A stretch of 64,000 bases of DNA from Pteria penguin (Eukaryota > Mollusca > Bivalvia > Pterioida > Pteriidae). Of this stretch, positions 1 through 12,603 are shown piece by piece (the first letter of the stretch is position 1; every line of letters begins with the position of its first letter). The position numbers were made by a program, and so were the translations under genes. Under the pieces are notes generated by a model. The model did not search any database. It was not told where the DNA came from and was given only the letters and a program-made list of their open reading frames with translations. The stretch is taken from contig CM068587.1 of assembly GCA_035048485.1 (NCBI GenBank), positions 40,299,842 through 40,363,841 on the forward strand, given 5' to 3'.

Positions 1-690
1 AAAACTCAGTGGACAGACAGACCCAAACACAGACTATAATTCTAATAAACTAAAATATAGGAGGACACAATCAAGTCTGAGGGAAAAAACTTTGTTCAAT
101 GAAAATGGGATAAGATCAGTCTCATGTACCACAATTTTTAGTCTGGTATCCAGAATAGACAATTGCCATACACAAATTTACATAAATCTGGGTAGTCACT
201 TGGTGTGTCATGAACAGAGGATGGATTATTATTTATTCCCTGTAGTGTTTGATAAGATCCAGACTGCATATGTTTTTGAGGGTGATTCCTGAGAAGTTTC
301 AAGGATGGCTCATTTCCCAACTACATCAACAGCAATAGAAGGACCATGATAATTTAGTTTTAAATTGCCTTTACTCTTTCTCGAAGCTTGTGCTGTATTC
401 AAAAGGAGAACCTTTTCATCAATTATTACTTTTTTGTACTGTTTACAGTTTCTTTCAACATAATTCTTCTTTTGGTTTTCTTGTGCACTCTCATGTTTTC
501 TTTCACCTTTTCTAAACATTCTGTTTCAGTTCTTGTCTGGAGTTGTCTGCCTCTATCTGGTTAGCAGATGGTTTGTCCACAAGTCTCTGCTAAAAAATAA
601 GAAACAATGTTAATGACCAAACCATCAAAACCTAATTTATTTATGGCAAATAAAGGTTAATAGGGGTTGAAATTAATGCTCGCTCACTTC
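1..690. other. AT-rich DNA, no gene recognised
   Basis: Only short ORFs under 100 codons on both strands, none with a recognisable domain. No repeat structure was seen. Probably intergenic or intronic. Confidence 0.5.
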
Positions 691-699
691 GCCAATTTA

Positions 700-1215
700 C
701 GAATGTGGGCAACCTAAAACACGCAACCTGTTCGTCCACATGGCAATCGAATGTTATAAATTCAAAGTGTCTTTTTTCCCAAATGATATTTGGATCTGAT
801 ATTCCGGAAATCTGCGTTCCGGATCCGGACAAGGAAATACGGGTACGGAATTCCAAAAGTATGTTAAGTTTGCTCCAATAATCTGGACAGAATCTTGCTT
901 TCTGGATGTAGCTGAAGCATATAACCACGATTTAATTAATAAATGAAGCCCAACTGTTTATATCCTTAAGCTTTCTGCACTGATCGATTGTTTAACAGTT
1001 AAATGCCACGTTTACACGGTCACCTATCTATGGTATATTAATTACAAATGCTAAATCTGTATAACACAGCAGGACGTTAGATAAATACTCCGATCGTAAA
1101 AAAGTGAAATTAGTCAAGTGCGAGGTAAAGACAAAGGCGACTGCCAACATTTAGGTAGGGGACATTAAGTTTAGAAAATCAAGTAGGTTTTAGAAGTTTG
1201 GATGAAAACAATGTA
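700..1215. repeat. Diverged copy of the 27,688-28,899 transposon
   Basis: This stretch matches the interior of the Tigger-like element at 27,688-28,899 in the same orientation. Shared landmarks are TCCCAAATGATATTT, GACAAGGAAATA, TTCCAAAAGTATGTTAA, GGTTTAATTAAT versus GATTTAATTAAT, and further right AAGTGAAATTAG and GTTTTAGAAGTTT. The second copy carries about 440 extra bases (near 28,040-28,480) that this copy lacks. Clear terminal inverted repeats were not found here, so it is a partial or decayed copy. Confidence 0.6.
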
Positions 1216-1631
1216 AAATAAACATCCCCATTTTATCTTGTGTTGAAACATTTGAGCATGACAGTCAAACTTGGACATGTTTGCGGCATTTTATTTTCGT
1301 GAGATGATCCTCCTCGCGAATCTCGTGAAAATAAAACACTCGCAAAATAAACATGGTTTACAGTATGCCAGAGACCTCTGTAGCACACATCAGTGACACT
1401 GAGCCACCCATATCCCACAGCTGCCAGAAACTTCAGAAAGGAATCATACCAATGACTCTGAGTGTGAACCTGATGCAGCTGAGCTTGATGAAGCAATAGT
1501 AGATCAAACTGGAAATTGAACATATGAATTCTAAACAAATGTTTAAACATGTTTATTGTTGTTTTATAAAGTTAAATTACAGATGACTATCATAAGATAT
1601 TTGTTTCTAGTTTATTTTTTAACAAATTTTT

Positions 1632-1685
1632 GTGGGCCCCTAAAATATTATGTGCGCTCCTGAATTTATAAATTTAGGGGCCCAC
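1632..1685. repeat. 13-bp perfect inverted repeat (hairpin)
   Basis: GTGGGCCCCTAAA at 1632-1644 is the exact reverse complement of TTTAGGGGCCCAC at 1673-1685, with a 28-base spacer. The arms are GC-rich in AT-rich surroundings. It could be a tiny fold-back element. No function is implied. Confidence 0.6.
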
Positions 1686-1699
1686 ATGGCTACTGGTCA

Positions 1700-3990
1700 G
1701 TTTAAGTTAATATCAAACCCTGGTTAACTGATCTTTCAATAGAATTAAAATTCCATCATTCATGGGATAGAAGCCTCATGCAGGCCTAACCTAAACCATT
1801 TGTAGAAATGTCTTTTTCTGTAACAGTACTTTTGATATAAAACTGGGTGTTTGTCCATGAACTGGATTAATACTCCTCATGACAACAAATTTGGAATAGG
1901 ATAAAATGTATGCATTGTACCTGTTGTAGTGAATAATTCATGACTCATAATGTGTGAAATATGAAACCCTTGTCTTACAGATTACAAGAGAAATCTGCTT
2001 TCTTAACCAAATTACTATTACAAGCTCAAAGTTTAAGGTCACGGTTACTAGCCTTAAAGTTGATGTGGTGAATGTGTGTGTGGAGTATGAAAAGCCCTAT
2101 CCCTTACACTGTAAAAGAAATCTGCTTACAAAACTTAACCAGACAGACAGGATGATTCCTATATATATGTACCCCTGTGTTTTTCTTTCCATTGAAGATC
2201 ATTTTATTATTAAATCATTGAATGTATTTACATTATGGTGCTTTGATTGACTCTTTGTTTTTTTTTTTTTACCTCTATCACCACACTTTTTCCTATTATT
2301 TAACATCATTATGCTTTTCAGGGACTTTATCTCGTGTTCAAAACAAGCAGTTTCCAAATAAAGATATGTTTGGAAATACAGGACAAAATTACTTGTAACT
2401 GACCGATAGTATACCTTTCACCTACACAGTTACATAAAGATGTGATTTTGTGACAATACCTGGTTAACCAACTGCTAAGCATTGTATACACACACACACA
2501 TCAATCAGACAGAAGGTGTTTATTCTACAAATAACAAGAACATCGAATATAACTAGAATTAACACTGACAAAGTCATGAAGGATCCCACTGAGAGGCTTA
2601 AATTATAGCATACTGTAGCATTCTTTCTCATAATATTCAATTCAATTTAATTTACAATAACTTAAGTGTTTTTTTCCTTCTCATCTAAAAATCTTTAAAT
2701 TGTAACATCTTATTGTGATACTGAACTTGGACCACAAAGGTCCAAATATGTGTCTACCACTAGCCTTTCTCTATCTATGTATAAAATCTGAAGACTCTAG
2801 GATATATTCTTGCTGAGTTATTACATCAGAACCAAGTATTGATGTGTCAAAACTGTGTATATAATTTACATGTCAATGTGATCTTGACTTTTGACCTCAA
2901 AAGCTACTGGTGTCTTCTTATTATTATCTAGCTATTGGTGTCTTCCTTGCATAATATCTTCTATTTTATTTTATGATAATCTTAAAATACTCAAGATATG
3001 TGTGCCATTGAATATGCTGACAGGATATAATTCTATTAGAATGAACAAAATTTTCTAAGTCCAATAACTCTGTAAATATGAATAGGAAAATCTTTCACAT
3101 CATAAGGCTTCTCCCTCTCATTCATACAATTATGTATAAATGTATGAAAATTGTTCAAAGGAAACTTATGTTATCACATGCCAAAGAAACTGCTGATAGT
3201 GATTACTATAAGGCACCCTCCATATGCCGAGGCCCTAATAAATGAACATGTTGGAATACAGCATATATTTCAATTTTTAAATGAGAAAAAATTAATTAGG
3301 TACCAACCTATGGTAACCATATCATCACAATTATGAGTAACAGTATAATCAATCTGATAATTTGATATATCCATGCAAACAAAACATAAATTCGCATTTA
3401 TCTGTGTGAAAATAAAGCACTACTGTACATTACCCATGGGGAAGGTCTGCTTCACGTTCCCCCACTATTTATTGATTTCCTACCTGTACATTTCACACGG
3501 AAAGTAGGCTCTTTCTGGAATTTTTTCTTGATAATGAGGGTGCATATTATACACAGACACACATTATAAACTGGTATTTACAGGACCATGATGCATGATC
3601 TAGATGTAACAAGAGTCAAACGAACATAGGGCTTGAATTGGTAAAACTTTCGGGTTTTCAAATTGGCAAACGCATATACACAACTGTTGTGACAACAGTT
3701 GATTGCCTAGTCACCTACATTGTACTTTACTATACATCCGTATGCACTTACATTTTCTCTCAAGTTTTCCATAACAGAAATCGGTCAACTTTTTTTCATT
3801 CAGACATGTGCTACCGTAAACTTTCATAGGGATTTCCGGAAGGTACGGAGTGAATTTCAGTATAATCTTTGATTGGTCAATATTAAATAACGTCATAGTA
3901 AAAATAGTGGGAAATTCAAATATATCAAAGTTAATACAGGAGTAAAATGTCGATTTCATGGTATCCATGGCCGTAGGAACCGGGAGGGGG
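1700..3990. other. AT-rich DNA, no gene recognised
   Basis: Only short ORFs with no recognisable domains. A short CA run lies near 2,490. Nothing else is supported. Confidence 0.45.
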
Positions 3991-3997
3991 GAAGCTG

Positions 3998-4077
3998 GAC
4001 CGATTATGATCGATTTGGAGGGAACGTTTATGATTTTGCCGTCCAATGTTTCAGCTCCGTAGTTAAAGGAAAAGGGT
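3998..4077 (+). repeat. Relative of the 45,005-45,116 fold-back arm
   Basis: GATCGATTTGGAGGGAAC, TTTATGAT, TTGCCGTCCAATGTT and CAGCTCC(G/A)TAGTTA occur here and at 45,077-45,140 in the same order. Only one arm is present at this site, while the second locus has both arms of an inverted repeat. Confidence 0.6.
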
Positions 4078-4161
4078 CTATAAGTAGTCCTCCAAAGGGA
4101 AGTAAAATACAGTAAAAGAAATAACTTTTAGTGTTTCATTTTGTATTGCATTAGTACGTAT

Positions 4162-4360
4162 CAGGGGCGGATCCAGAACTTGCAATGCCTGGGGGCACAC
4201 TATTCGAGGCCCGAAGTGCCGAGTGGGGGAGGTTTTGGGAGAGGGTTTCCCCCACCCATAAGGGGGGTTCGGAGGACCTCCCCCGAGAAAATTTCGAAAA
4301 AAAAATTGAGCAAAAATTATAGCATTTGGTGCATCTTTTTTAGCCATTTTCTCGCTTTTT
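4162..4360 (+). mobile_element. hAT-like MITE end fragment
   Basis: Begins CAGGGGCGGATCCAG, a terminus typical of hAT non-autonomous elements, followed by a G/C-run-rich body. Similar starts occur at 5,386 (AGAGGCGGATGCAG) and, inverted, near 9,211 (CTAGATCCGCCC). No matching right end was seen before the next element begins at 4,361, so this is a fragment. Confidence 0.5.
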
Positions 4361-5305
4361 ATACGCCCGCATTTAAACATGTGGGCGTATTATGCTATAC
4401 CGCTGTCGTCTGTCCAAAGGTCCGTCCGTCCATCCTTCTCCGGGCTTCTCCTCCTTAACTAAAGGAGGGACAAAACTTTTGATGGTGTCATATGAAAGGG
4501 TATGGCTTATAGTTGTGCATGTGGGTTTCAAAGTTGGAATCAGGCCCCTGGGGTGGGGGAAAATGGGCGGGGTCGGAAAAGCTTGTCCAGGCTTCTCCTC
4601 CTTAACTAAAGGGGAACAAAAGTTTTGATGATGTCATATGAAAGGATGTGGCTTGTAGTTGTGCATGTGGGTTTCAAAGTTGGGGTCAGGCCCCTGGGGT
4701 GGGGGAAAATGGGCGGGGTCAGAAAGATTTTCCGTGTTTCTCCTCCTTGACAAATGGGGGAACAAAACTTTTGATGGTGCCATATGATAGGATGTGGTCT
4801 GTAGTTGTGAATGTGGGTTTCAAAGTTGAAGTCAGGTCCCTGAGGTGGGGGAAAATGTGTGGGGTCGGAAAAGCTTGTCCGGGCTTCTCCTCTTTAACTA
4901 GAGGGGAAACAAAAGTTTCGATGGTGTCATATAAAAGGATGTGGTTTGTAGTTATGCATGTGGGTTTCAAAGTTGGGGTCAGGCCACTGGGGTGGGGGGA
5001 ATGGGCGGGGTCGGAAAAGCTTGTCCGTGCTTCTCCTCCTTGACAAAAGGGGGAACAAACCTTTTGATGGCGTAATATGAAAGGATGTGATTTGTAGTTG
5101 TGCATGTGGGTATCAAAGTTGGGGTCAGGCCCCTGGGGTGGGGGAGGGGGGAAATGGGCAAGGTCGGAAAGGTTTTCCGGGCTTCTACTTCTTATCTAAA
5201 GGGGGAACCAAATTTTTGATGGTGTCAAATGAAAGGATGTGGCTTGTAGACCACATTAAAACATGATGCGGGCGTATCATGCACCCGCTAGCGGTGCCCT
5301 ATATT
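4361..5305 (+). mobile_element. Hairpin-ended repeat element with six ~146-bp tandem units
   Basis: The left end is a hairpin: ATACGCCCGCAT pairs imperfectly with ATGTGGGCGTAT. The right end carries GATGCGGGCGTATCATG followed by the small palindrome CCGCTAGCGG. Between them are about six direct units of 145-152 bp whose starts (GGCTTCTCCTCC or variants) lie at 4,443, 4,590, 4,735, 4,882, 5,028 and 5,180. A second copy with four units lies at 49,007-49,640. ORFs across it on both strands merely follow the tandem repeat and have no family match I recognise. Class unknown; a non-autonomous DNA element is the simplest reading. Confidence 0.75.
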
Positions 5306-5385
5306 TCACTCTTAGAATAAAGAAGAACAATTAGTTTAAAATGCCACTTTCCATAAATTATTTTGTTTCACTTATAAAACTTCTC

Positions 5386-5600
5386 AGAGGCGGATGCAGA
5401 AAGGTGAATGCCTGGAAGGAGGGGGAGGGTAACTGAAGCCAAAGACTTCAATGGGGTGCATAGCACCAAAAGGCGCTGGATGCAGGAGGGGGTCACACTC
5501 TCCTAATTGCTGGGAGTCTCCCCCATAAAATTTTCGGGAAAACGGTTCAAAATGGTGCATTCTTAACACATTCCGAGATGATAAATACATATTTCTAAAC
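5386..5600 (+). mobile_element. hAT-like MITE fragment
   Basis: CAGAGGCGGATGCAG at the start and CCATAAAATTTTCGGGAAAACGG further in resemble the layout of the fragment at 4,162 (end sequence, G-run body, then CCCGAGAAAATTTCG). The right terminus is not clear. Confidence 0.4.
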
Positions 5601-5609
5601 TAGTGAAAT

Positions 5610-6290
5610 TTAAACTGACTTAAAAAGAGAAAAAAAAAAAAACAACAACAAACACTTTATTGTCATATTGGGGTGGGACACTGGCAGATATCTAGGCGAT
5701 CCGTCCACTGACAAGTTCTGGCGTCCCCAGACGATCCGTGTCCCGATCATGCGTCCACTGATTTTTATTAATTTTACCATCTACGATAAACATCGTCTAT
5801 CCATCCATTGTTTGCAAAGAAATCAAAACACATTTTACTACTTATATCATTATCTGTCCCCTAACCATCCACTGTTAATATCAATGATAATAAAATGTGA
5901 TCAACAATTATTTTTTTACTTGATTTTAATTTTATTCTCCACATTTTATGGCATTTTATTTTATATTGTATAAAGATATGTCTCTGTATTTTATACAAAA
6001 TTCAATCGAAAAAATTAACAGTAAACAAACAAAACACAAGCCAACAATTTTCTTGTTTTCGTTCTGACACTACAATTTATTTTCATCATGCAAAGATAAA
6101 AAGTGTTCGGGCTCTGGAAAACATTTCCTCATGCAAACATTTTAGTGCCAGTAAGCTGAAACGACTGGCCCTAAACACCGATTATCTATGATGTTTGGGA
6201 GGTAGAAATTAGTTTATTATTAACTGCAGCATTGGCGGATTTTGAGGAGGAAGGGGGTTGCAACTCCCCTTAGAATATTAATGTGTTGGT
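5610..6290. other. AT-rich DNA, no gene recognised
   Basis: No supported coding region, RNA gene or repeat structure. Only short chance ORFs. Confidence 0.4.
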
Positions 6291-6293
6291 GCA

Positions 6294-6706
6294 ACATAAA
6301 TGCCCTGCTGGCAGCTAAGCTGGTGAAATAATATTTTCAAATCTTTAAAGTTCAAGGGCAAAAATTTTACCCTGTCAAAATTTACCGAAACACCCATAAT
6401 CAAACTTGACCTACATTTACCGGGCCCTCGATATATCTATATACTAAATATCAATTTAATCCATCTAACCTTCAAAGAGAAAATGAGCGGAAACTGTCAT
6501 TTTAGGACATTTTGAACGTTCAAGGGCAATAACTCTGTCAAAAATTACCGGAACACACCCATATTCGAACTTGACCTGCATCTTCCCTTAATATATTTGT
6601 ATACCAAGTATCAATTTAAGTTATCAGACCTTCATAGAGAAAATGAGCAGATAACGGAACAGGGTAAATGTTAACACTGTATGCCCCGGCGGGGCATAAA
6701 AAAGGT
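6294..6706 (+). repeat. GGGGCATAAAAA-ended interspersed repeat
   Basis: Two internal modules about 175 bp apart share TTCAAGGGCAA, AACTTGACCT and TATCAATTTAA. The right end is a small hairpin, ATGCCCC-GGC-GGGGCAT, followed by an A run. Relatives with the same terminal GGGGCATAAAA lie at about 26,050-26,598, 39,540-39,728 and 48,379-48,588. The first of these also shares the AACTTGACCTA and AAATATCAATT modules. Confidence 0.6.
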
Positions 6707-9360
6707 TATTTTCGGCATACAGAGAAATAGGGCCGTTGTGTTAATAGACTATTTTCAAGTAACCGGAAAGGAACGTTAAAAACCTAGATTTAACACATCA
6801 GATTTCGGACAACTGATTGTGATGTCATACTTGACGTGGTGTATCCAAAGATTAATAGGATCTAAGGGGGGGAATCTCAATGCGAGCACCCATGCCTTTT
6901 GATATCCATGCTTTGCCGAGTCATGGATTTCAATCGGCATGAGCTTTCGCATTGCTATTTCTTTGTCCCTCCCGGAACATGGTGTTTTGATCCTTTTTCT
7001 CATTTACCCCTTTTTCACTTTTCAGTAGTCAAAGAAAGACAACTCCAATAATTACAGGCAGATTTGCAATCTCCAAAGCAGAGTTGCGGTCCTTGCACTC
7101 CCTTTAATCTCTGCTAACTACTGAAAAAAGTTCCTAGTTAGTGTGTGTGGATTGTAAAGAAACGACAACTCTGCTTTAGAGGCAGACGTGGACCAGAACC
7201 CTACGCAATAAAATATGTCCCTGTGCAAGTTAAATCTTTATTGACAATTGACTCTTCCTTTTACGCTCGAACAAACTGTTAAATCAGATGACGTCACAAT
7301 ACTTTACACCGCGGTCATACCTCGGACAAACAATTCGACAAATATTCCGCGAAATGGAAGGGTCAGTTATAAACAGCAACAAGAAGATTTTCTGTAATAG
7401 TTAGATTATTAAAGAAGAATTCAAAGTATATATTTTTATAATTATGGTCATGGTGCACACACAATGGTTTTAGAGTTATTCCGCCAACCAAAGTACACAA
7501 CGCGCACTTATTTGAACATGTAGATGCACACCGCATATAAACACTTGTTACACTGTCAGTGATCATTCTTTTTCATCGCTAACTTGAGAGATCTTTTAAG
7601 CTTGTGTTGATTGTGATAATTAATGACTCGATATTGAAAATGCCTTCGTGATTACGGAGTATCGCAACTACTAAAGTCCATCACGGTTTGTATTTTAGTC
7701 ATCTACCAAATCTCGATGTGGGCACTTTTATGTGGGCAACTTAATTACGTCATAATCATATGACGTCATATTAATCACAAAGTGCGCGTGTATGTTGACG
7801 TTATTTTACTTGCGAAATTCCGTATTGATGTGTTATAGATGATATTGTGTATTGACTTTCTAGTGTTAATGCTTCGGGAAAATGCATATGTATTGTCCGA
7901 GACTGACGACGAGGACATGAACGATTAAGCCTACGAGGTAAGAACATTTGAAGAATATTTTGCATTGAATTACGATGACCTACATAAAAGATATGTCGTA
8001 ATGTGTTGCTGATGAGGGTTCCTTACTGTAGTTCGTCAATTTCCGGTTTAAGCCACGCCCACAGGGTGATATAATAGAGGGTGAGATAAAAAAAAATCTT
8101 TTCAGGAAAAAATGGGGATTTTCCCAAAATGTGAAAAAGATTACTACGTCATAAATAAAATATTACCAAAGTATGCAATGTCCGTAGTTTGGAAATAACT
8201 CGGGAATATTCTATTTGCATGTACGACGTCACATCTTTCAGACGTCATCTGAAAGTATATGTCTCTGCCAAGGCAAAGGCAAAGTAGCTTCCACCAAAAA
8301 TTCTTCGTTTTTTGTTTCCTATCTTGTATACAGGATCTTTTTTTTCCGAAGCTTTTAGTGTCGATACTACACCGTTACTAATTTACTGAACAACATTTGG
8401 TCAAATAATATACAAAATTCACAGTTTCCGAGCGAGGAAAACATTCGAAGCGACGGATTCCGTTACGCTGTATTTAAGAGGAGTTTGAAAATGGCGAAAA
8501 TGCCAATGTTGGCTAATTTCTTGCAAAGTTTTCACGTCTTGTTTTAATTGACCTTCACCTTTCCGGGGCTTCTATTCGATTGACACAGATGGGAGAACTG
8601 CTGAGATATGAATACATTGTGTCATGCTTTTTACCTGGCGATTCCCAGTCAATTTCAAAGTGGCTAATAAGACGATTTTATGGTATAGACATGGGGATAT
8701 TACAATACAATGGGGTAATTTAAAATAAAACCGCCGTAAACTGTATAGCAAAGCGTCATCGCAACCACTGATACCACACAGATGAAGTTATTTTTGCTCG
8801 TTGTAAGTTATTTTTGTAAACTAGGCTAGATCAAACATGAAGGGACTCGCTATAGGCTTATTGAAATATTATACATAAATATTTTACTTATATTCAGTGC
8901 ATAGACATGTAACGAGGGCAATTGAAAATAAATAAAATGTTTAAAAATTCCAATAAGATGGAAAAAGGAAGAATTTAACCCCCCTCTTATTATTTTAGAA
9001 AATCAATGTATCGCTTTCGTGTTTTCATATCAACCGCATAATCAACTTCGGTCACGTGACAGTGGTTTATGAATATTCATTAAGCTGAGCGGCCTCGTTT
9101 TTCCACATGGCCATTTTCAAGTCTGCAATACCCCCTCCCCCACCTTTTTCCAGACTAAATGGTGGAAAATAGTAGTCATGGCAGGCTGCACCCTTTCATA
9201 CATTTCTAGATCCGCCCATGGACAGTGTCTAGCTCTATGCGAGTCAAGCAAAACTCCTTGGCACAAAGACAGGCTTAAAACAGTAGTATCATATTGCCGC
9301 AAATATTTTATTTATATATCATTTTGTAATGAAATAAGCATGCCATATTTAATGTTGACC
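6707..9360. other. Non-coding DNA, no gene recognised
   Basis: AT-rich with scattered short ORFs that resemble nothing I know. A possible hAT-like end, CTAGATCCGCCCATG, is present near 9,211. Nothing else is supported. Confidence 0.4.
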
Positions 9361-9361
9361 A

Positions 9362-9374
9362 GTCAGTGTTTACC
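9362..9374 (+). repeat. LINE target-site duplication, left copy
   Basis: GTCAGTGTTTACC here is repeated exactly at 16,425-16,437. It directly abuts the T-rich run (the element's A tail on the minus strand), which is the layout expected from target-primed reverse transcription. Confidence 0.9.
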
Positions 9375-9565
9375 TTTTTTTTTTCTTTTTTTTTTCTTAT
9401 TTTATTTTATTTTCAGAGCATATGTATATGTATATTTACATAATAATTATAAATACAAAATAACAAGTAGGTACAACATTTTGAATGCAAGTTGCAATTG
9501 ACACAATGGCTATTTATGTGTATGCCCCACTTTTATATTTGAAGAGGCCAATGTAGATATCTTGA

Positions 9566-9918
9566 TTATAGCTTGTTCGTTCTTTTTATAATTTGATAAT
9601 AATTTAAAAGGGAATACTTAATAAATACATCTTTATCAAAGATAGTCATATTTGTCCCTTTTATCCGACATCTCATTTTATATTTATAAATTTTAAAGGA
9701 TATGAAGGATAGGAGTAAGTTAATAGTTGCTGTCTTCTTATTATCTTCAAGATAGAATCCAAGAACAATATGTTTAGAATAAATGTTTAACATAATTTTA
9801 TTTGATAAAATTTCCCAAATATGTTTAACTAGATTACAACTAAATAATAAATGTTCAGTATTTTCAATCAAATTGTTACAATATGGGCAAAATTTACTAA
9901 CATTTTTATTCCACTTAC
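9566..9918 (-). pseudogene. LINE ORF2 C-terminal zinc-finger tail
   Basis: Translation on the minus strand gives a C-P-Y-C motif near 9,873, then ENTEHLLFSC and HIW, the C-terminal zinc-binding region usual in L1 and Tx1-type ORF2 proteins. It lies one frame off from the upstream fragment: a single-base change near 9,915 puts a stop after NNNLK. The fragment ends about 150 bases before the A-rich tail, which leaves a short 3' UTR. Confidence 0.75.
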
Positions 9919-11354
9919 TTACTTTAAATTATTGTTTAACAAATTGTTTAAGAGTTTAAACTTAAATTCAGAAATTTGAGTATCAAACATATTTATGATT
10001 TGTGTTTTATATATTAATTTCCATGACACACTTTCTATGCTAAAAGTTCTTTCCCAACTTTTTTCCATAAGTGGTCTCACAAATTTTTTTTGGATAAAAA
10101 TTTGGTAAAAAAATTTACTTGTGCAATTTTGAATAGAATTAAAGACATTTCCATAGAACAGAAATGAACGTTTTCTTTTAATATTTATATAGGATGATTT
10201 ATTACAAGAAAATTTACGAGAAAATTTATTGAACACATTTTTCATTATATAATACTCACAAAATATTTTTCTTTTGTCATCAATTTTGGAAGAAAAGTAT
10301 TCAAGACAATGGAAATTACCATATTCATCAAATAAATCTTTAACATAAAGAATACCTGATTTTATCCAATTACACAAAAAATTGGACTGCATTTGAACAT
10401 GAATAATGTGTTATGCCATATATTCTGAGACAGGAACTCTTCACTTGTTAGTAAGTTTAAAGCTTTGATTTTCTTGCATTGATTAAAATTTTCAAAGACT
10501 TCAAAATAAAAGTTAGGTAAATCTGATAAAATACTATTGCCTCTGTACTTTCTCTGTGTACTTTTTAGTATATACCATATATCCACATTGAATTTTTTAA
10601 GTTTATAATTTATTAACTTACTCAGTGATGCTTTACTACAACAGAGTCTGTGGACCCAATTAGCCTTTAAGGCTTTCAATTTTGAAGCAAAATCAAAAAT
10701 ACCTAGTCCACCATCTTCTAAATTACCTATTAATGTATTTCTTTTTACACATTCTTTATAAAAAAGAAAATTGAATATTATTTTATCAATCCTTTTAATA
10801 ATATCAAGGGAAGGTTCATTTAAAACAGATGCGCAGTATACTAATTTTGACATTGTTAATGTATTGATTATAATCTTTTTACCAAATATTGTTAAGTTAC
10901 GCCGTTTCCATGTATTGCATTGTTTTTCAATTGAATCTAATTTAGCTACCCAATTTCTTCTTTCACATTCCTTTAAATCGTGGCCAAGGTAGATTCCAAG
11001 GCATTTCGTAATTTCAACAACCTTTATTCCATGAATATCAGAAAATTGTCCTTTTAGAGATCCTGTTAATAAACATTCTGTTTTATTAATATTGAGTTTA
11101 AGTCCACTGACTTTACCAAAGTTTTCTACCGTATATAGTACTTCTTTTACTGAGTCAGTATCTGACAATATATTTGTACAATCATCTGCATGTTGTAAAA
11201 TTTTGATTTGGTCATCATCATTAATATTGTAACCTTTAATTTGATTGTTTTTGTTCACATTTATAGATAAGATCTCAGCAACTAGAATAAATATTATAGC
11301 AGAAATCGGACAGCCTTGTCTAATGCCACGCTGCATATTACAAGTTTTTGACAA
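9919..11354 (-). pseudogene. LINE ORF2 reverse transcriptase, palm to thumb and linker
   Basis: Two frame-shifted pieces make up this part. The larger (10,362-11,354) starts with RGIRQGCPIS (RT block 4), continues with QHADDCTNIL (block 5, active-site ADD in place of the usual FADD) and GLKLNINKTE (block 6), and then CLGIYLG. The smaller (9,919-10,392) follows in another frame after a shift near 10,375 and shows the linker pattern seen in L1/Tx1 ORF2 proteins before the zinc tail (LFDEYGNF, KSWERTF). The enzyme would copy element RNA at nicked target DNA in the nucleus. The frameshifts mean this copy cannot make it. Confidence 0.85.
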
Positions 11355-12455
11355 ATAACCATTATTTTTTAACCTAAATATTTGGTCAGTATATAATATT
11401 TTTATCCATCTAATGAATTCATTTCCAAAATTGAATTTTTAAAGAGTCATTAACATGAAATCCCAATTAACGCTATCAAATGCTTTTTGGAAATCTAGAA
11501 ATAAAAATATGTGATCATTTTTCATTTTTTTCTGACATTTCAAATATATCTAGGATAAGTCTTGTATTCGTAGCAATATATCTTCCTTTGATATAAGCTG
11601 TTTGGTCTTTGCTAACTATTTTATCTATTATATCTTGTAATCTTTTAGCTAAAATAAAAGCTAGAATTTTATAATCACAATTAGTCAGACTAATAGGCCT
11701 ATAATTTTCTAAATGGTTTTTTTATCACCTTTCTTATATATTAAAGAAATAAAATTGATAATCTTTGACTAAAGGGTAGTTTTTCAGATAGATATGTTTT
11801 TAATAAAGACTCATAAAATATATGCTTTAAATCATTCCAGAATATTTTGTAAAATTCTATAGGTAATCCATCTGATCCCGGACTTTTATTATTTTTCATA
11901 AGTTTTATAGCTGCAGTACATTCATACAATGTTGGTAAAGAATCACACAAGTTTTTTTCAGTTTCATTTAAAATAACAGGTATTTCTGTATTATCAAGAT
12001 AAGTTTCTATATCTGAGGAGTCTATGATTGTAGCGGAGTACAATTTTTCATAAAATGTGGTCATTCCTTTTAGAATTTCTTCATCTGATGTTATGGTTTG
12101 GTTTTCATGTTTAAGTGATCTAATCGTATTTGATTGTTGATGCACTTGTTCTAGATTTACAAAATATTTTGTATGTTTTTCTCCTTTTTCCATCCACTGA
12201 GATCGGGATCTTATATAGGCACCTTTTGTTTTATATTTACTAAGTTTATCAAGAAAAAAGAAAAAGAAAAAAGAAAAAAGTTCATTCTCAAGCTCAATTT
12301 TTTCAAGCATGTTAATTTCATTTGAGGGTTTGTTTTCCATTAATTTTATCTCCTTTTCTATAACATTGATTTTCTCACAAATATTTTTGTTTTTATGTTT
12401 TGAGTACTCGATTGAAAAATGTTTTATACTCAGTTTAAGTTTTTCCCATTTCATA
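11355..12455 (-). pseudogene. LINE ORF2 reverse transcriptase, N-terminal part
   Basis: From 12,455 downward the minus strand encodes the linker after the endonuclease (MKWEKLKLSIKHFSIEY) and then RT blocks: SRSQWMEKGEKHTKYF, NNKSPGSDGLPIEFYK, and in shifted frames RPISLTN near 11,690 and DFQKAFDSVNW (motif A aspartate) near 11,457-11,495. The readable frame stops at 11,741. The motif order is that of L1/Tx1 ORF2, so this is the same element as the endonuclease at 14,819-15,688, separated from it by the nested insertion. Confidence 0.85.
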
Positions 12456-12603
12456 TGATCATCATCATCATCATCATCATTAGAATCATCAATATTAGCA
12501 TTCTTATTATCATCATCAGTATTATCATCAACATTAACGCTAACATCATCACTATCATCATCATCATCATCGTCATCCTCATCAGTATCATTATCATTAA
12601 TGT
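12456..12603 (-). repeat. Imperfect GAT/ATC trinucleotide tract, distal side of nested RT
   Basis: Plus-strand ATC/ATT-rich repeat which on the minus strand encodes mostly D and N. The larger tract at 14,239-14,850 on the other side of the inserted RT has the same composition and the same NTDDD/NVDDN words. The two flank the insert like a duplicated or pre-existing target. Confidence 0.85.

Noticed and set aside
4141..5161. Several 60-131-codon frames on both strands
   Set aside because: They run along ~146-bp tandem units and show the same low-complexity words in each unit. No conserved domain.
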